Assembly: GCF_011742555.1 (NCBI RefSeq)
Contig: NZ_JAAQQR010000008.1
Location: 113,295 to 177,294 of the forward strand
Length of the DNA stretch: 64,000 nucleotides
DNA from: Luteibacter jiangsuensis
GTDB taxonomy: Bacteria > Pseudomonadota > Gammaproteobacteria > Xanthomonadales > Rhodanobacteraceae
Reading direction: 5' to 3'
Shown here: positions 53,910-62,956 of the stretch, in pieces
Layout of the letters: each line of letters opens with the position of its first letter
Numbering within the stretch: the first letter of the stretch is position 1
The notes under the pieces: model-generated
The model's database searches: none
The model's input: the letters and a program-made list of their open reading frames with translations, nothing else
What the model was told of the DNA's origin: nothing
Translations under genes and position numbers: made by a program

Positions 53910-56324
53910 TTAGTTCCGGTTTGCTGGCTCCAGCCGCTCCCGGAACAACTCGTCAATACGACGATACTCGTCGTACCAGGAGTCCGCGTGCACAAAGCCG
54001 TGCCGCTCCATCGGATACAGCGACATCCAGAAGTTCTTCTTGTGCAGCTCGATGAAGCGCTGGTAGAGGCGGATCGAGTCGCTGGCCAGCACGTTGTCGT
54101 CGATCAGGCCGTGCTCGATCAGCAGCGGGTCGGCCAGGGCCTCGGCGTACTGGATGGGCGAGCTCGCCTTGTACGCATCGGGGTCCAGTTGCGGGTCGTT
54201 GAGGATGTTGGACGTGTATTCGTGGTTGTAGCTGGTCCAGTCGGTCACCGGGCGCAGCGCGGCGCCGGCGGCGAACTCGCCGGGTGCGCGCAGCAGCGCC
54301 ATCAGGGTCATGAAGCCACCGTAACTGCCGCCATAGATGCCGACCCGTTTCGGATCCACGCCGTGGTTCGCCACCAGCCAGGCCTTGCCGTCGAGCAGGT
54401 CGTCCAGTTCCGGGTGGCCCATCTGCCGGTAGATGGCGGTGCGCCAGTCACGGCCATAGCCCTTGGACGCGCGGTAGTCCATGTCCAGAACCACATACCC
54501 GCGCTGCACCAGCATGTTATGGAACATCTGCTCGCGGAAATACGCCGGGTACGACAGGTGCACGTTCTGCAGGTAACCCGCGCCGTGCACGAAGATCACG
54601 GCCGGGCGCGAGGCCGCCGTGGCGGCGTCGGCCGGGCCATAGAACTTGGCCCAGATCGTGCCCGCACCATGGGTTGAAGGCACCTGGACGATCTTCGGCG
54701 CGATCCATTCGCAAGCCTTGTACGCGGGCTTGCGGGTGTCCGTGAGTTCACGCACGGCGGAACCGTCCACACCCACCGTGGCCAGCTGCGACGGCACGTA
54801 AGGCGAGGAATGCAGCACCGCGAGGCGGGTACCGTCCGGCGACAGGGCGAAATCGTCGAGGCCTTCGAAGGTCGTGACGCGCGCGAGCGTGCCGCCTTGT
54901 GCCGGCACCGAATAGATGTCGTAGCTGTAGGGCGCCACCTTGTTCGTGCGCACGTAGAAACGCGAACCATCGGGACTCAGCACCGGATGGTCCACTTCGA
55001 AACGGCCCGAGGTCAGCGCCTTGGCCTTGCTTCCCGGCGCGCGGACATACAGCTGCGCGAAACCGCTTTCCTCGCTCAGGTACCACAGGGTGCGGCCGTC
55101 CCGGAGCCAGCCGAAGTCGTTGCCGTCCCAGTTGATCCAGGCCTTGTCGGTAAGGCGGTGCTGCGACACCAGGGCGTGACGGTCGAAATCCACGGTGGCG
55201 ATCCAGCGATCCTTGTTGTCGATCGCACGCAGTTGCACGGCGACCTGGCGGCCGTCGTCGCTCCACACGATGCCGGGGCTGTATTCGCCGTTGACGATGA
55301 CCGGCCGCGTCTTTGGCGCAGCCAGCGCGTCGGCGCGATCGCCCTTGCCCTCCTTGCGCAGCGCGGCGACGGTCTTCGCGCGAATGTCGGCCAGCGGATC
55401 GTCGCCGATGCCCGGCAGGGTGGCGGTGTCGAGGTCGAAGCTCGCATGCGTTTGCAGATCGAGCAGGCGCAGCGACTGCGGCGTGGGGTCCTTCCTGCCG
55501 ACGTAGCTGCGCGTCGCTTCGCTTTCGGCGTAACCGGAATCGGTCACGTAATGCGTGAGGTCGGCGATCTTGCCCTTGTCGGCGTCCTTCGCCTCGGTCA
55601 CCACGAGCATCCAGCGGCCATCCGGCGACAGCGAGGTATCGACGATGCTCACGTTCTTGCCGAGCCAGAACGGCCGGGGTGCGCGCCCCGGATCGGCGGC
55701 CGCCAGGGCATCGGCGTCCGCCTTCATGGCATCCTCGTCCGCGCGCAGGCCACGCAAGGTCTTGAACAGCGCCTGCTGGCCGTCGGCGAGATCGTCGGCT
55801 TTCCTGTCGCTCGGGTCGTCCTTCGTTTCGAGGTCGGCTGCCTTCGACACGGGGCCGCCCGCGACCGCGTACGCGAACCAGTCGTTATCGGCACGGAAGG
55901 TGAGCAAGCGGCCGTCGAGGGAGAAGCGCGGATCGCGTTCCTTCGCGGCGGTGCGGGTCACCTGCACCGTGGCGCCGCTGGCGAGGTCGCGCAGGAAGAT
56001 GTCGCCATGGCGCACGAAGGCGGCGTGGCGGTGGGCGCGATCGAACACGGGTTTGCCGCCATCCGCCCGGGCCGCTGCCGCTGCGTCGAGCCGTTCCGGC
56101 GTGCCGCCGTTCGCCTGCACCCGCCAGAGGTCGCGCACCGGCGTGCCGTCCTGCTTCAGGGAGTAGAAGACCTGACTGCCGTCGACGCTCCAGTACGGAT
56201 CTTCCACCGCCGGGCCGATCCAGTCGGGGTCGGCCATGATGGTTTCCATGTCGACCGGGGGTTGCGCGGCAAACACCGGCGCGGCGGCAAGGGTGGCAAG
56301 CAGGGCGGCGGCGAGTACGCGCAT
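53910..56324 (-). CDS. S9-family serine peptidase (prolyl oligopeptidase/dipeptidyl-peptidase type), exported
   Basis: An 804-residue exported peptidase: signal peptide MRVLAAALLATLAAAPVFAA, a seven-bladed propeller built from WD40-like/TolB-like repeats (YFSLDGRLLTF-like strings), and a C-terminal alpha/beta hydrolase domain. The catalytic triad is S667 (YGGSYGGFM), D743 (LIDDNVLA) and H775 (MERHGFVH). The GGSYGG and DDNV forms fit dipeptidyl-peptidase/acylaminoacyl-peptidase relatives of S9B/S9C more than true prolyl oligopeptidase. It is divergent from a second S9 gene at 56557. Likely function: periplasmic cleavage of short peptides for nutrition. Confidence 0.92.
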   Translation of the reverse strand: MRVLAAALLATLAAAPVFAAQPPVDMETIMADPDWIGPAVEDPYWSVDGSQVFYSLKQDGTPVRDLWRVQANGGTPERLDAAAAARADGGKPVFDRAHRHAAFVRHGDIFLRDLASGATVQVTRTAAKERDPRFSLDGRLLTFRADNDWFAYAVAGGPVSKAADLETKDDPSDRKADDLADGQQALFKTLRGLRADEDAMKADADALAAADPGRAPRPFWLGKNVSIVDTSLSPDGRWMLVVTEAKDADKGKIADLTHYVTDSGYAESEATRSYVGRKDPTPQSLRLLDLQTHASFDLDTATLPGIGDDPLADIRAKTVAALRKEGKGDRADALAAPKTRPVIVNGEYSPGIVWSDDGRQVAVQLRAIDNKDRWIATVDFDRHALVSQHRLTDKAWINWDGNDFGWLRDGRTLWYLSEESGFAQLYVRAPGSKAKALTSGRFEVDHPVLSPDGSRFYVRTNKVAPYSYDIYSVPAQGGTLARVTTFEGLDDFALSPDGTRLAVLHSSPYVPSQLATVGVDGSAVRELTDTRKPAYKACEWIAPKIVQVPSTHGAGTIWAKFYGPADAATAASRPAVIFVHGAGYLQNVHLSYPAYFREQMFHNMLVQRGYVVLDMDYRASKGYGRDWRTAIYRQMGHPELDDLLDGKAWLVANHGVDPKRVGIYGGSYGGFMTLMALLRAPGEFAAGAALRPVTDWTSYNHEYTSNILNDPQLDPDAYKASSPIQYAEALADPLLIEHGLIDDNVLASDSIRLYQRFIELHKKNFWMSLYPMERHGFVHADSWYDEYRRIDELFRERLEPANRN

Positions 56325-56415
56325 CGAAGACAGTTCCGGGTGGGACAAATCATGGGAGCATAACCCGCTCACGAAGCCCGTGGCGGCATCGCCATCCGGG
56401 TTGAGGCCAGCTTTG

Positions 56416-56498
56416 TGTGGGAGCCGCTTCAGCGGCGATGGATGCGCGCGACAGGGTTGCCCGCTGCCGCGGGATCGCCGGCGAAGCCGGCTCCCACA
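56416..56498. repeat. REPIN-like repeat, family A copy 5
   Basis: TGTGGGAGCCGCTTCAGCGG at the left and GCCGGCGAAGCCGGCTCCCA at the right. It occupies most of the 232-bp divergent gap between the two S9 peptidase genes, upstream of both. This is unusual, since the other copies follow genes. Confidence 0.85.
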
Positions 56499-56556
56499 GA
56501 GGCCCGGAGCCTCTGCGGCTTTGCTACGCTCGGCAGATCACAAGGGAGTTCAACCC

Positions 56557-58659
56557 ATGCGCGTCCTCGTTCCCCGCCTGCTCGCCGCCAGCCTGTTCCT
56601 CGCCGTCTCGGCGCAAGCCGCCACCTCCGCACCGCCGCCCACGCCGAAGCGGGTGGTTTCGGAAACGCTGGCCGGCCAGCCGGTGAACGACCCGTACCGC
56701 TGGCTGGAAAACCCAGACGCGGCCGATGTGAAGGAATGGATCGATGCGCAGAACGCGTACACCGAGGCAGCGATCGGTGCCATGCCGTTGGGCAAGGCCC
56801 TGAGTTCGCGCATCCGCGAACTGTCGATCACCTCCACCACGCGCTCCTCCCCCACGCTGGCCGGCGGCACGCTGTTCTATTTCGAGAACACGCCACCCCA
56901 GCCGCAGCCCGTGCTCGTGGCGAAAGCCTGGCCGGACGGCGCCACGCGCACGCTCGTGGATCTCAACAAGGGCGACGGCAACACGGCCATCACCGCGTAC
57001 TGGCCCTCGCCCAGCGGCCGCTACCTCGCCTATGGCACCGCCGAAGGCGGCAGCGAACTCACCACCATCCATGTCCTCGACACCCGTACGGGCAAGCCAC
57101 TGGGTGACGAACTTCCGTTCGCGGGCGGTGGCACCACGCCGCAGGCGCTGGCTTGGGATGCCGACGAGAAGGGCGTGACCTATGCGCGCTTCGATGCGCC
57201 GTCGGATGGCAAGCCGCTGCGCGAATTCGATGCCTACCTGGCCCATCACGTCATCGGCCAGCCGGCGGCGAAGGACACCGTGGCGTTCGGCAAGGGCTAC
57301 TCCCACGTGGCCGAGTACATCCTCAAGGAAAGCGCGGACGGCAAGGCCACCGCGCTGTTGGCGAACGAAGGCGACGGCGGCCCGGCGGAGGTCTTCCTGC
57401 GCAACGGCCAGGGCGGGTTCAAGCGCGTGCTCGGACGCGAGGCCGACGCGCGCGAAGCCAGCTGGGTCGGCGACAAGCTGTACGTCGTCAGCTTCGCCGG
57501 CGCGCCGCAGGGCAAGATCGTCGCGGTCGGCACGAACGGAAAGACGGCCGACGTGCTTCCGGAGGGCAAGGGCGCCATCCAGCACGTGACGGCGCTCGGC
57601 GATGGCTTCCTGGTCGTGCGCAGCGCGGGTCCCGACTGGTGGGCGGACCAGTACGACGGCAAGGCGAACTTCGTACGCCTCGTACCCTTGCCCGCCACCG
57701 GCATCGCCATCGGCGGCGTCGCTGCCGAGAAGGGCCAGGCCAAGGCGCTGATCACCTACGCGGGATGGACCCAGCCCACCCATTGGGCCGAATACGACGG
57801 TAACTCCGGCTCGTTGAAGACGATCTTCGAAGTGAAGCCAGCCGCCGATTATTCAAAGGTGCGGGTCACCCGGGTGGAAGGCACATCGAAGGACGGCAGC
57901 AGGATTCCCGTCACCGTGATCGCGATGGACGGCACCACGCCGAACGGCAAGCGCCCGACCATCCTCTACAGCTACGGCGGTTTCGGCATTCCCGTCACAC
58001 CGGGTTTCATCGGCGCGAACCTCGCGTGGCTGGAACGCGGCGGCGTGCTGGCCTACGCCAACATCCGCGGTGGCAACGAGTTCGGCGAGGCATGGCACGA
58101 GCAGGGCCAGAAGACGCGCAAGCAAAACGTGTTCGACGACTTCTACGCAGCGTCGCAGGCGCTGATCGACACGAAGTGGACCGACACGAAACACCTCGGC
58201 ATCCTCGGCGGCAGCAATGGCGGCCTGCTGATGGGCGCGGCGCTCACCCAGCATCCGGAGCAGTACCGCGCGGTGGTCGGCGCCGTGGGCATCTACGACG
58301 TACCGCGCCATGAAACCGCGTTCGCCAACGGTCCCTACAACGTCAGCGAATACGGCAGCGTGTCCGATCCCGCGATCGCGAAGGCCATGCTGGCGTATTC
58401 GCCGCTGCACAACGTGAAGAAGGGCGCGAAGTACCCGGCCGTCTTGCTCACCACCGGCGCCAACGACCCGCGCGTAGCCCCGTGGCAGTCGCGCAAGTTC
58501 GCCGCCGCGCTCCAGGATGCCAGCACCTCCGGCCAGCCGGTGCTGCTGCTCACCCGCATGAATGCGGGCCACGGCATCGGCGCGCCCTTCAGCCAGCGCG
58601 TGGGCAACCAGGCGCTGTCGATGACGTTCTTCGCGACTGAACTGGGGCTTGGGGAGTAG
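56557..58659 (+). CDS. Prolyl oligopeptidase (S9A), exported
   Basis: A 700-residue enzyme with signal peptide MRVLVPRLLAASLFLAVSAQA, the POP N-terminus VNDPYRWLENPDAADVKEWI, a propeller domain and a catalytic domain. Triad: S553 (GGSNGGLL), D637 (GANDPRVAPWQ), H672 (NAGHGIGAP); also the family segment YGGFGIPVTPGF. Cleaves proline-containing peptides after Pro; the signal peptide places it in the periplasm. ATG 56557 follows AAGGGAG. It is divergent from another S9 peptidase whose signal begins with the same MRVL, but the two proteins belong to different S9 subfamilies. Confidence 0.95.
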   Translation: MRVLVPRLLAASLFLAVSAQAATSAPPPTPKRVVSETLAGQPVNDPYRWLENPDAADVKEWIDAQNAYTEAAIGAMPLGKALSSRIRELSITSTTRSSPTLAGGTLFYFENTPPQPQPVLVAKAWPDGATRTLVDLNKGDGNTAITAYWPSPSGRYLAYGTAEGGSELTTIHVLDTRTGKPLGDELPFAGGGTTPQALAWDADEKGVTYARFDAPSDGKPLREFDAYLAHHVIGQPAAKDTVAFGKGYSHVAEYILKESADGKATALLANEGDGGPAEVFLRNGQGGFKRVLGREADAREASWVGDKLYVVSFAGAPQGKIVAVGTNGKTADVLPEGKGAIQHVTALGDGFLVVRSAGPDWWADQYDGKANFVRLVPLPATGIAIGGVAAEKGQAKALITYAGWTQPTHWAEYDGNSGSLKTIFEVKPAADYSKVRVTRVEGTSKDGSRIPVTVIAMDGTTPNGKRPTILYSYGGFGIPVTPGFIGANLAWLERGGVLAYANIRGGNEFGEAWHEQGQKTRKQNVFDDFYAASQALIDTKWTDTKHLGILGGSNGGLLMGAALTQHPEQYRAVVGAVGIYDVPRHETAFANGPYNVSEYGSVSDPAIAKAMLAYSPLHNVKKGAKYPAVLLTTGANDPRVAPWQSRKFAAALQDASTSGQPVLLLTRMNAGHGIGAPFSQRVGNQALSMTFFATELGLGE

Positions 58660-58674
58660 ACGCCGCCAGGGACC

Positions 58675-59598
58675 CTAAACTTCCGGAAAGGGCATGCCGC
58701 GGCGCTTCCGCTCGTACTGATGAAATCCCGCCGTGTGGTGGAGCTGTGCACCGGCATGGCGCAGCTCCGACGACGCCATGCGTGCGACGAAGAACGTATG
58801 CGAGCCGACGACCACGCTGTGGACGATGGTCATTTCCTGCACGCATAACGCCGAGGCGAGGGCTGGAATGCCGAACTGGCCGGAGGACACGATGGGGAGG
58901 GAAAGGTCATCCCACCGTGCGAGCGCGTCCTTGTGATGGCGCGCCAGCCCGTAGACTGCCGCCTTTATCGATGCCGGCGGATGCGACAGCGCCACGCGAC
59001 CCACGTCGCGGATGACAGGCTCCGAGACATTGCTGCTACGCAAGGCGAGCGTGAATAGACCTGCGCTCGCCAACGGCCCGATGAGGTCCATCGGGAAGAT
59101 GTTCCGATGGGTTCCGGTATCGACGGACACCAACACGACAGGCCGCGGGCACAGGTAGCTGATCATCAGTTGCTGTGCGGCAGCCGGCGCCATGTTCAGG
59201 TGATTGGCGGCACGGTGCCGGAGCATGTTCCGGTTCTGTCGCCATGCCGTCCATTCGCGCAGCGGCGAAGGCAGGCATCGGTGTTCGCCGGCTGCGACCT
59301 CGTATAGATGGATGTCCGCGTTGGCGGCAACGAAAGACCGTGCTTTCGTCAGGCGCAGCGTTCCGAGCCCGCGGCCCGTGGCGGCGTCGATGTACCGCAG
59401 CACGGGGCAGGCCCCCGCGTCGATGCTCGTGGCGACGGTCAACGGCTTGAGCGACGCGATGGTGTGGTCGTCCGTGGCGTCGGCGCGGCCGCCGTCCCAG
59501 CACAGTTCTGCCGTGACAGACCGTTCCTGGGATTCGAGAGCCACCGTCGCCCACTGCGGCACGGATGGAAGAATCCGCCGGATCGCCTTCCGCCACAT
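58675..59598 (-). CDS. Flavin-reductase-like protein with extra N-terminal domain
   Basis: 307 residues. The C-terminal ~170 (from MISYLCPRPVVLVSVDTGTH through FPMDLIGPLASAGLFTLALR) looks like the flavin reductase-like FMN-binding split barrel, where SGQFGIPALASAL and VVGSHTFFVARM are typical. The ~130-residue N-terminal part (WATVALESQERSVTAELCWD...) matches no family I know. Such proteins usually reduce flavin for a partner oxygenase, but no oxygenase is nearby. ATG 59598 lies two bases after the methyltransferase stop, so the two are translationally linked. Convergent with the S9A peptidase gene. Confidence 0.7.
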   Translation of the reverse strand: MWRKAIRRILPSVPQWATVALESQERSVTAELCWDGGRADATDDHTIASLKPLTVATSIDAGACPVLRYIDAATGRGLGTLRLTKARSFVAANADIHLYEVAAGEHRCLPSPLREWTAWRQNRNMLRHRAANHLNMAPAAAQQLMISYLCPRPVVLVSVDTGTHRNIFPMDLIGPLASAGLFTLALRSSNVSEPVIRDVGRVALSHPPASIKAAVYGLARHHKDALARWDDLSLPIVSSGQFGIPALASALCVQEMTIVHSVVVGSHTFFVARMASSELRHAGAQLHHTAGFHQYERKRRGMPFPEV

Positions 59599-59600
59599 GC

Positions 59601-60230
59601 TCAGGTCCGCCGGAAAAGCAGGAAGAGATACGGTGCGAACAACTTGGCGACGCCACCGGGGAGCACACGTTCGAGGCGGAAGTGCGGGCGGGCGGCGCGA
59701 GCGGGCAGGCGCGGCGCGAAGCGGTGGATGCCGCTCTCCGTGGCGAACCCGTAGTGGCCGTGGCGCACAAGGTTCAGCAGGTTCTTCCGCCACCAGCTGT
59801 ATTTCGCATCGCCCAGAAAATACGGGTTGAGGACACTGGCCAGGATGAAGCCACCCGGACGCACCACGCCCGAGAGTTGTGCGAACAATGGGCGTTGGTC
59901 CGCGATGTGGTTGAACACCGCGAAGTTCGCGGTCACGGCATCCACCTGGCAGGGAAGGTCCCCATCGAGGATGACGACTTCGCCTGCGGCGATGTCGTCG
60001 CGACAGTAGAGTTCGAGGTGCGCACGCATCGAAGGCGACGGCTCGTGCACGTACGTGCGATGGCCTTGCGCCGCATAGGTCTTCGCGTCGATGCCGGTGC
60101 CCGCACCGAAGTCGAGCAAGGAGGCGCCCGGCGCCAGCAGCCCCTGCACGCGCTGTTGGAAGCGTTCGCGTATGGCTACTTCGCGCCTGGAGGTCAGGAA
60201 GAACTCGTGGTACTGCGCCCCGGTATGCAT
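59601..60230 (-). CDS. Class I SAM-dependent methyltransferase
   Basis: 209 residues with the SAM-binding motif I SLLDFGAGTGIDAKTYA (37-53), an acidic residue at the end of strand 2 (HEPSPSM), motif II-like DAVTANFAVFNHI, and GVVRPGGFILASVLNP. The short C-terminal part ends hydrophobic (AKLFAPYLFLLFRR), possibly membrane-associated. The substrate is unknown. It is the first gene of a two-gene unit with the flavin-reductase-like protein and divergent from the esterase at 60324. The N-terminus (AQYHEFFLTSRREVAIRERF) resembles small-molecule methyltransferases, not RNA or DNA types. Confidence 0.82.
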   Translation of the reverse strand: MHTGAQYHEFFLTSRREVAIRERFQQRVQGLLAPGASLLDFGAGTGIDAKTYAAQGHRTYVHEPSPSMRAHLELYCRDDIAAGEVVILDGDLPCQVDAVTANFAVFNHIADQRPLFAQLSGVVRPGGFILASVLNPYFLGDAKYSWWRKNLLNLVRHGHYGFATESGIHRFAPRLPARAARPHFRLERVLPGGVAKLFAPYLFLLFRRT

Positions 60231-60323
60231 ACCGGTAGGTGCGCCCCGGCGCTGAAAAGGTTTCGCCAGGCGCCCCTCCCAGGCGGCCTGTTACGATCAA
60301 GGGCCCTGCAAGGAGTTCCTGGC

Positions 60324-60992
60324 ATGCCCCTGCCCACCGTCGAGCACGAAACCCGCCCGTCGCCCACCTGGTCGGTCATCTGGCTGCATGGCCTCGGTGC
60401 CGACGGCAACGACTTCGCGCCCATCGTGCCGGAGCTGGTCGATGCGGCGTGGCCGGGGGTGCGCTTTGTGTTTCCGCATGCGCCGGTGCGGCCCGTCACG
60501 GTGAACAACGGCGTGCCGATGCGGGCGTGGTACGACATCAAGGGGCTGTCCATCGCGGACAAGCAGGACGCCGAGGGCATCCGTGCCTCCATCGCCGAAG
60601 TGGAGGCGCTGATCGCGCGCGAGGAAGAACGCGGCGTGCCCGCCTCGCGCATCGTGCTGGCCGGTTTCTCGCAGGGCGGCGCGATGGCGCTGTCCGCGGG
60701 GCTGCGCCATCTGGAGGCGCTGGCGGGCATCCTCGTGCTTTCCGCCTATCTGCCTTTGCACGACACCATCGAGGCCGAGCGCAGCGGCGCGAACCATGCC
60801 ACGCCGATCTTCTGGGGACACGGCAGCGCCGATCCCGTGGTGCCGATGGTGCTCGGCGAACAGTCGCGCCGGGCGCTCGAAGCGCTCGGCCATCGCATCG
60901 AATGGCACACCTACCCCATGGGCCACCAGGTGAGCCTGCCGGAAATCGCGGATATCCGCGGCTGGTTGTCAGAGCGTTTCGCCGAAGCCTGA
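60324..60992 (+). CDS. Carboxylesterase/phospholipase family alpha/beta hydrolase
   Basis: A 222-residue cytoplasmic esterase of the EstB/acyl-protein-thioesterase-like family. Catalytic triad S116 (AGFSQGGAMAL), D170 (HGSADPVVP), H201 (PMGHQVSLPE). The N-terminal LHGLGADGNDFAPIVPEL and RAWYDI segments are characteristic. It hydrolyses short-chain esters or lysophospholipids; the true substrate is unknown. ATG 60324 follows AAGGAG. It precedes algZ by ~150 bp with a family A repeat between, so it is probably a separate unit. Confidence 0.93.
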   Translation: MPLPTVEHETRPSPTWSVIWLHGLGADGNDFAPIVPELVDAAWPGVRFVFPHAPVRPVTVNNGVPMRAWYDIKGLSIADKQDAEGIRASIAEVEALIAREEERGVPASRIVLAGFSQGGAMALSAGLRHLEALAGILVLSAYLPLHDTIEAERSGANHATPIFWGHGSADPVVPMVLGEQSRRALEALGHRIEWHTYPMGHQVSLPEIADIRGWLSERFAEA

Positions 60993-61002
60993 TACCAGCA
61001 CT

Positions 61003-61084
61003 TGTGGGAGCCGCTTCAGCGGCGATCCCGCGGCAACGGGCGGCCTTCGGGCGAGCACCCATCGCCGCTGAAGCGGCTCCCACA
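61003..61084. repeat. REPIN-like repeat, family A copy 6
   Basis: TGTGGGAGCCGCTTCAGCGG at the left and GCTGAAGCGGCTCCCACA at the right, with the arms fully complementary: the most symmetrical copy. It lies 11 bp after the esterase stop and before algZ. Confidence 0.85.
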
Positions 61085-61144
61085 ACGGCAGGCTTTGAGC
61101 GACTTGCCCGCCGTGCGCGATCCGGCTTCCGGCATACTCCGCGC

Positions 61145-62200
61145 ATGTCCGGGGAACCTCGCCATCCACGCCAGCCGTCCGCACCGCTGCCCGATTTCTG
61201 CAGCCTGCCGGTGCTGTTCGCCTTGCTCGTCGTGGGCGCGCTCACGGTCACGTTGATGTGGCTGGCGCCGGGCAACGACGGCGACCTGCGCGATTACAGC
61301 ATCGCGGTGCTGTTCACCAGCTGGTTGTCGGTGCTCCTTACCGTGGCGCTGTGCAAACTGCGCCCGTGGATGCAGCGCCTGCCGGGCCTTTGGCCGTATG
61401 CGGCCGTGTGGCTGCTGCTGGTAACGACGGTGGGTGCGAGCGCGGCCGTGCTCGGCTGGATCGACCACAATCTGGCCGCGGGGCTGAGCCCGGCCTCGCG
61501 CTTCGGCTTCGTGCGCGACTGCATGCTCGCCACGGGCCTGCTCGGTGCCGGCCTGCTTCGCTATTTCTATGTGGTAGCGCAATGGCAGGTGCGGGTGGCC
61601 GCCGCCGCACAGGCCCAGGTGGCGGCCTTGCAGGCACGGATACGGCCGCACTTCCTCTTCAACAGCATGAATGCCGTGGCCGCACTCATCCGCGTCGATC
61701 CGGACGCCGCCGAGCGCACGGTGGAGAACCTCTCCGAATTGTTCCGCGCCGCGCTCGGCAGCGACCAGACGTCCCCCGGCACGCTGGGTGAGGAGTGGGC
61801 GCTGGTGGACCGTTACCTGGACATCGAGGCGCTGCGGCTCGGCGACCGCCTGCGGGTGGAGCGCGACATCGACGTGCCGGCGGATCTTCCCTTGCCGCGC
61901 CTGCTGCTCCAGCCGCTGGTGGAGAATGCCATCCGGCACGGCGTGCAGCCGTTGCGCGAAGGAGGCACCGTTCGCCTGGGCGGCCGGCGCGTGCCGGGGG
62001 GCGTGGAGATCGTGGTGGAAAACCCCGTCGCGGACGCACCGGCCACGCCAGGCAACGGACACGGGTTGCGCAATGTGCGCGAGCGCGTGCGCTTCCATTT
62101 CGGCGAGCGCGCCACCGTGGACGCGAGCGTGCGCGAGGGGCGCTTCGTGGTGACCGTCTTCCTGCCGGAGGTGACGCGTGCGCGTACTGATCGCCGATGA
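61145..62200 (+). CDS. algZ: AlgZ/FimS-type sensor histidine kinase (LytS-like)
   Basis: 351 residues with four predicted N-terminal helices (PVLFALLVVGALTVTLMWL; IAVLFTSWLSVLLTVAL; YAAVWLLLVTTVGASAAVL; DCMLATGLLGAGLLRYFYVV) and a His-kinase domain with H169 (RPHFLFNSMNAVAALI). A short ATPase domain follows (LLLQPLVENAIRHGV; GNGHGLRNVRERV). It pairs with AlgR in the next gene, overlapping it by 23 bp. In Pseudomonas AlgZ-AlgR controls alginate, type IV pili and virulence; in this group the targets are unknown. ATG 61145 lacks a strong ribosome binding site. Confidence 0.9.
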   Translation: MSGEPRHPRQPSAPLPDFCSLPVLFALLVVGALTVTLMWLAPGNDGDLRDYSIAVLFTSWLSVLLTVALCKLRPWMQRLPGLWPYAAVWLLLVTTVGASAAVLGWIDHNLAAGLSPASRFGFVRDCMLATGLLGAGLLRYFYVVAQWQVRVAAAAQAQVAALQARIRPHFLFNSMNAVAALIRVDPDAAERTVENLSELFRAALGSDQTSPGTLGEEWALVDRYLDIEALRLGDRLRVERDIDVPADLPLPRLLLQPLVENAIRHGVQPLREGGTVRLGGRRVPGGVEIVVENPVADAPATPGNGHGLRNVRERVRFHFGERATVDASVREGRFVVTVFLPEVTRARTDRR

Positions 62201-62888
62201 CGAACCGCTGGCGCGCGTGCGTCTGCGCGGGCTTCTGGCGCGACGTTCCGATGTCACCGTGGTAGGCGAGGTCGGCGATGGCGAGGCCATGCTCGACGCG
62301 TGCGCCGAACTGAAACCGGATCTCGTGCTGCTCGACGTCGAGATGCCTGGGCTCACCGGTACGGCGGCAGCTCGCCGTCTCGGCGCGCTGGCGGAACGGC
62401 CGCAGGTGGTGTTCTGCACAGCCTACGAGCAACACGCGTTGAGCGCCTTCGATCTCGGCGCCACGGATTATCTGCTCAAACCGGTGCGTGCCGAACGGCT
62501 GGACGAGGCACTCGACCGTGCACTCGCGCGGCTGGCACCGCCGCAGAGCACGGAGCGCGTCGCGTGGCTTCGCGCGCGCAGCGGCACCGACGAAGTGCGC
62601 TTGGCACTTGCCGATGTGCTCTACCTGCTGGCCGACGAGAAGTACGTGGCCGTGCACCATGCCGGCGGCATGTGGCTGATCGACGAATCCCTGCGCCAGC
62701 TCGAAGCCGCGCACGGCGAGCGCCTAGTCCGTCTGCACCGCAACTGCCTGGTACCCCGGGAGCGCCTGCTAGGCCTGAAGACACTGCCCGACGGCCGCGT
62801 GCTCGCGCGGCTGGCCGGCACCGAGGTGGCGCCCGAGGTGAGCCGGCGCAACCTGCCGGCCGTGCGGCAGCTGCTGCGGACGGCGTGA
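62178..62888 (+). CDS. algR: AlgR-type LytTR response regulator
   Basis: 236 residues. Receiver domain with D53 ([13 protein letters not shown]) and acidic pocket ADDEP; a LytTR DNA-binding domain follows from about residue 135 ([33 protein letters not shown]). Closely similar in plan to P. aeruginosa AlgR. It overlaps algZ by 23 bp and precedes hemC by 68 bp, the same order as in Pseudomonas. Confidence 0.93.
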   Translation: MRVLIADDEPLARVRLRGLLARRSDVTVVGEVGDGEAMLDACAELKPDLVLLDVEMPGLTGTAAARRLGALAERPQVVFCTAYEQHALSAFDLGATDYLLKPVRAERLDEALDRALARLAPPQSTERVAWLRARSGTDEVRLALADVLYLLADEKYVAVHHAGGMWLIDESLRQLEAAHGERLVRLHRNCLVPRERLLGLKTLPDGRVLARLAGTEVAPEVSRRNLPAVRQLLRTA

Positions 62889-62956
62889 GGCGCTGCGCGC
62901 GCCGCCCGTTTGCGGGACAATTCCGCCTTCGTCCGCTTCGCTCCGGCTGGAAAGCA

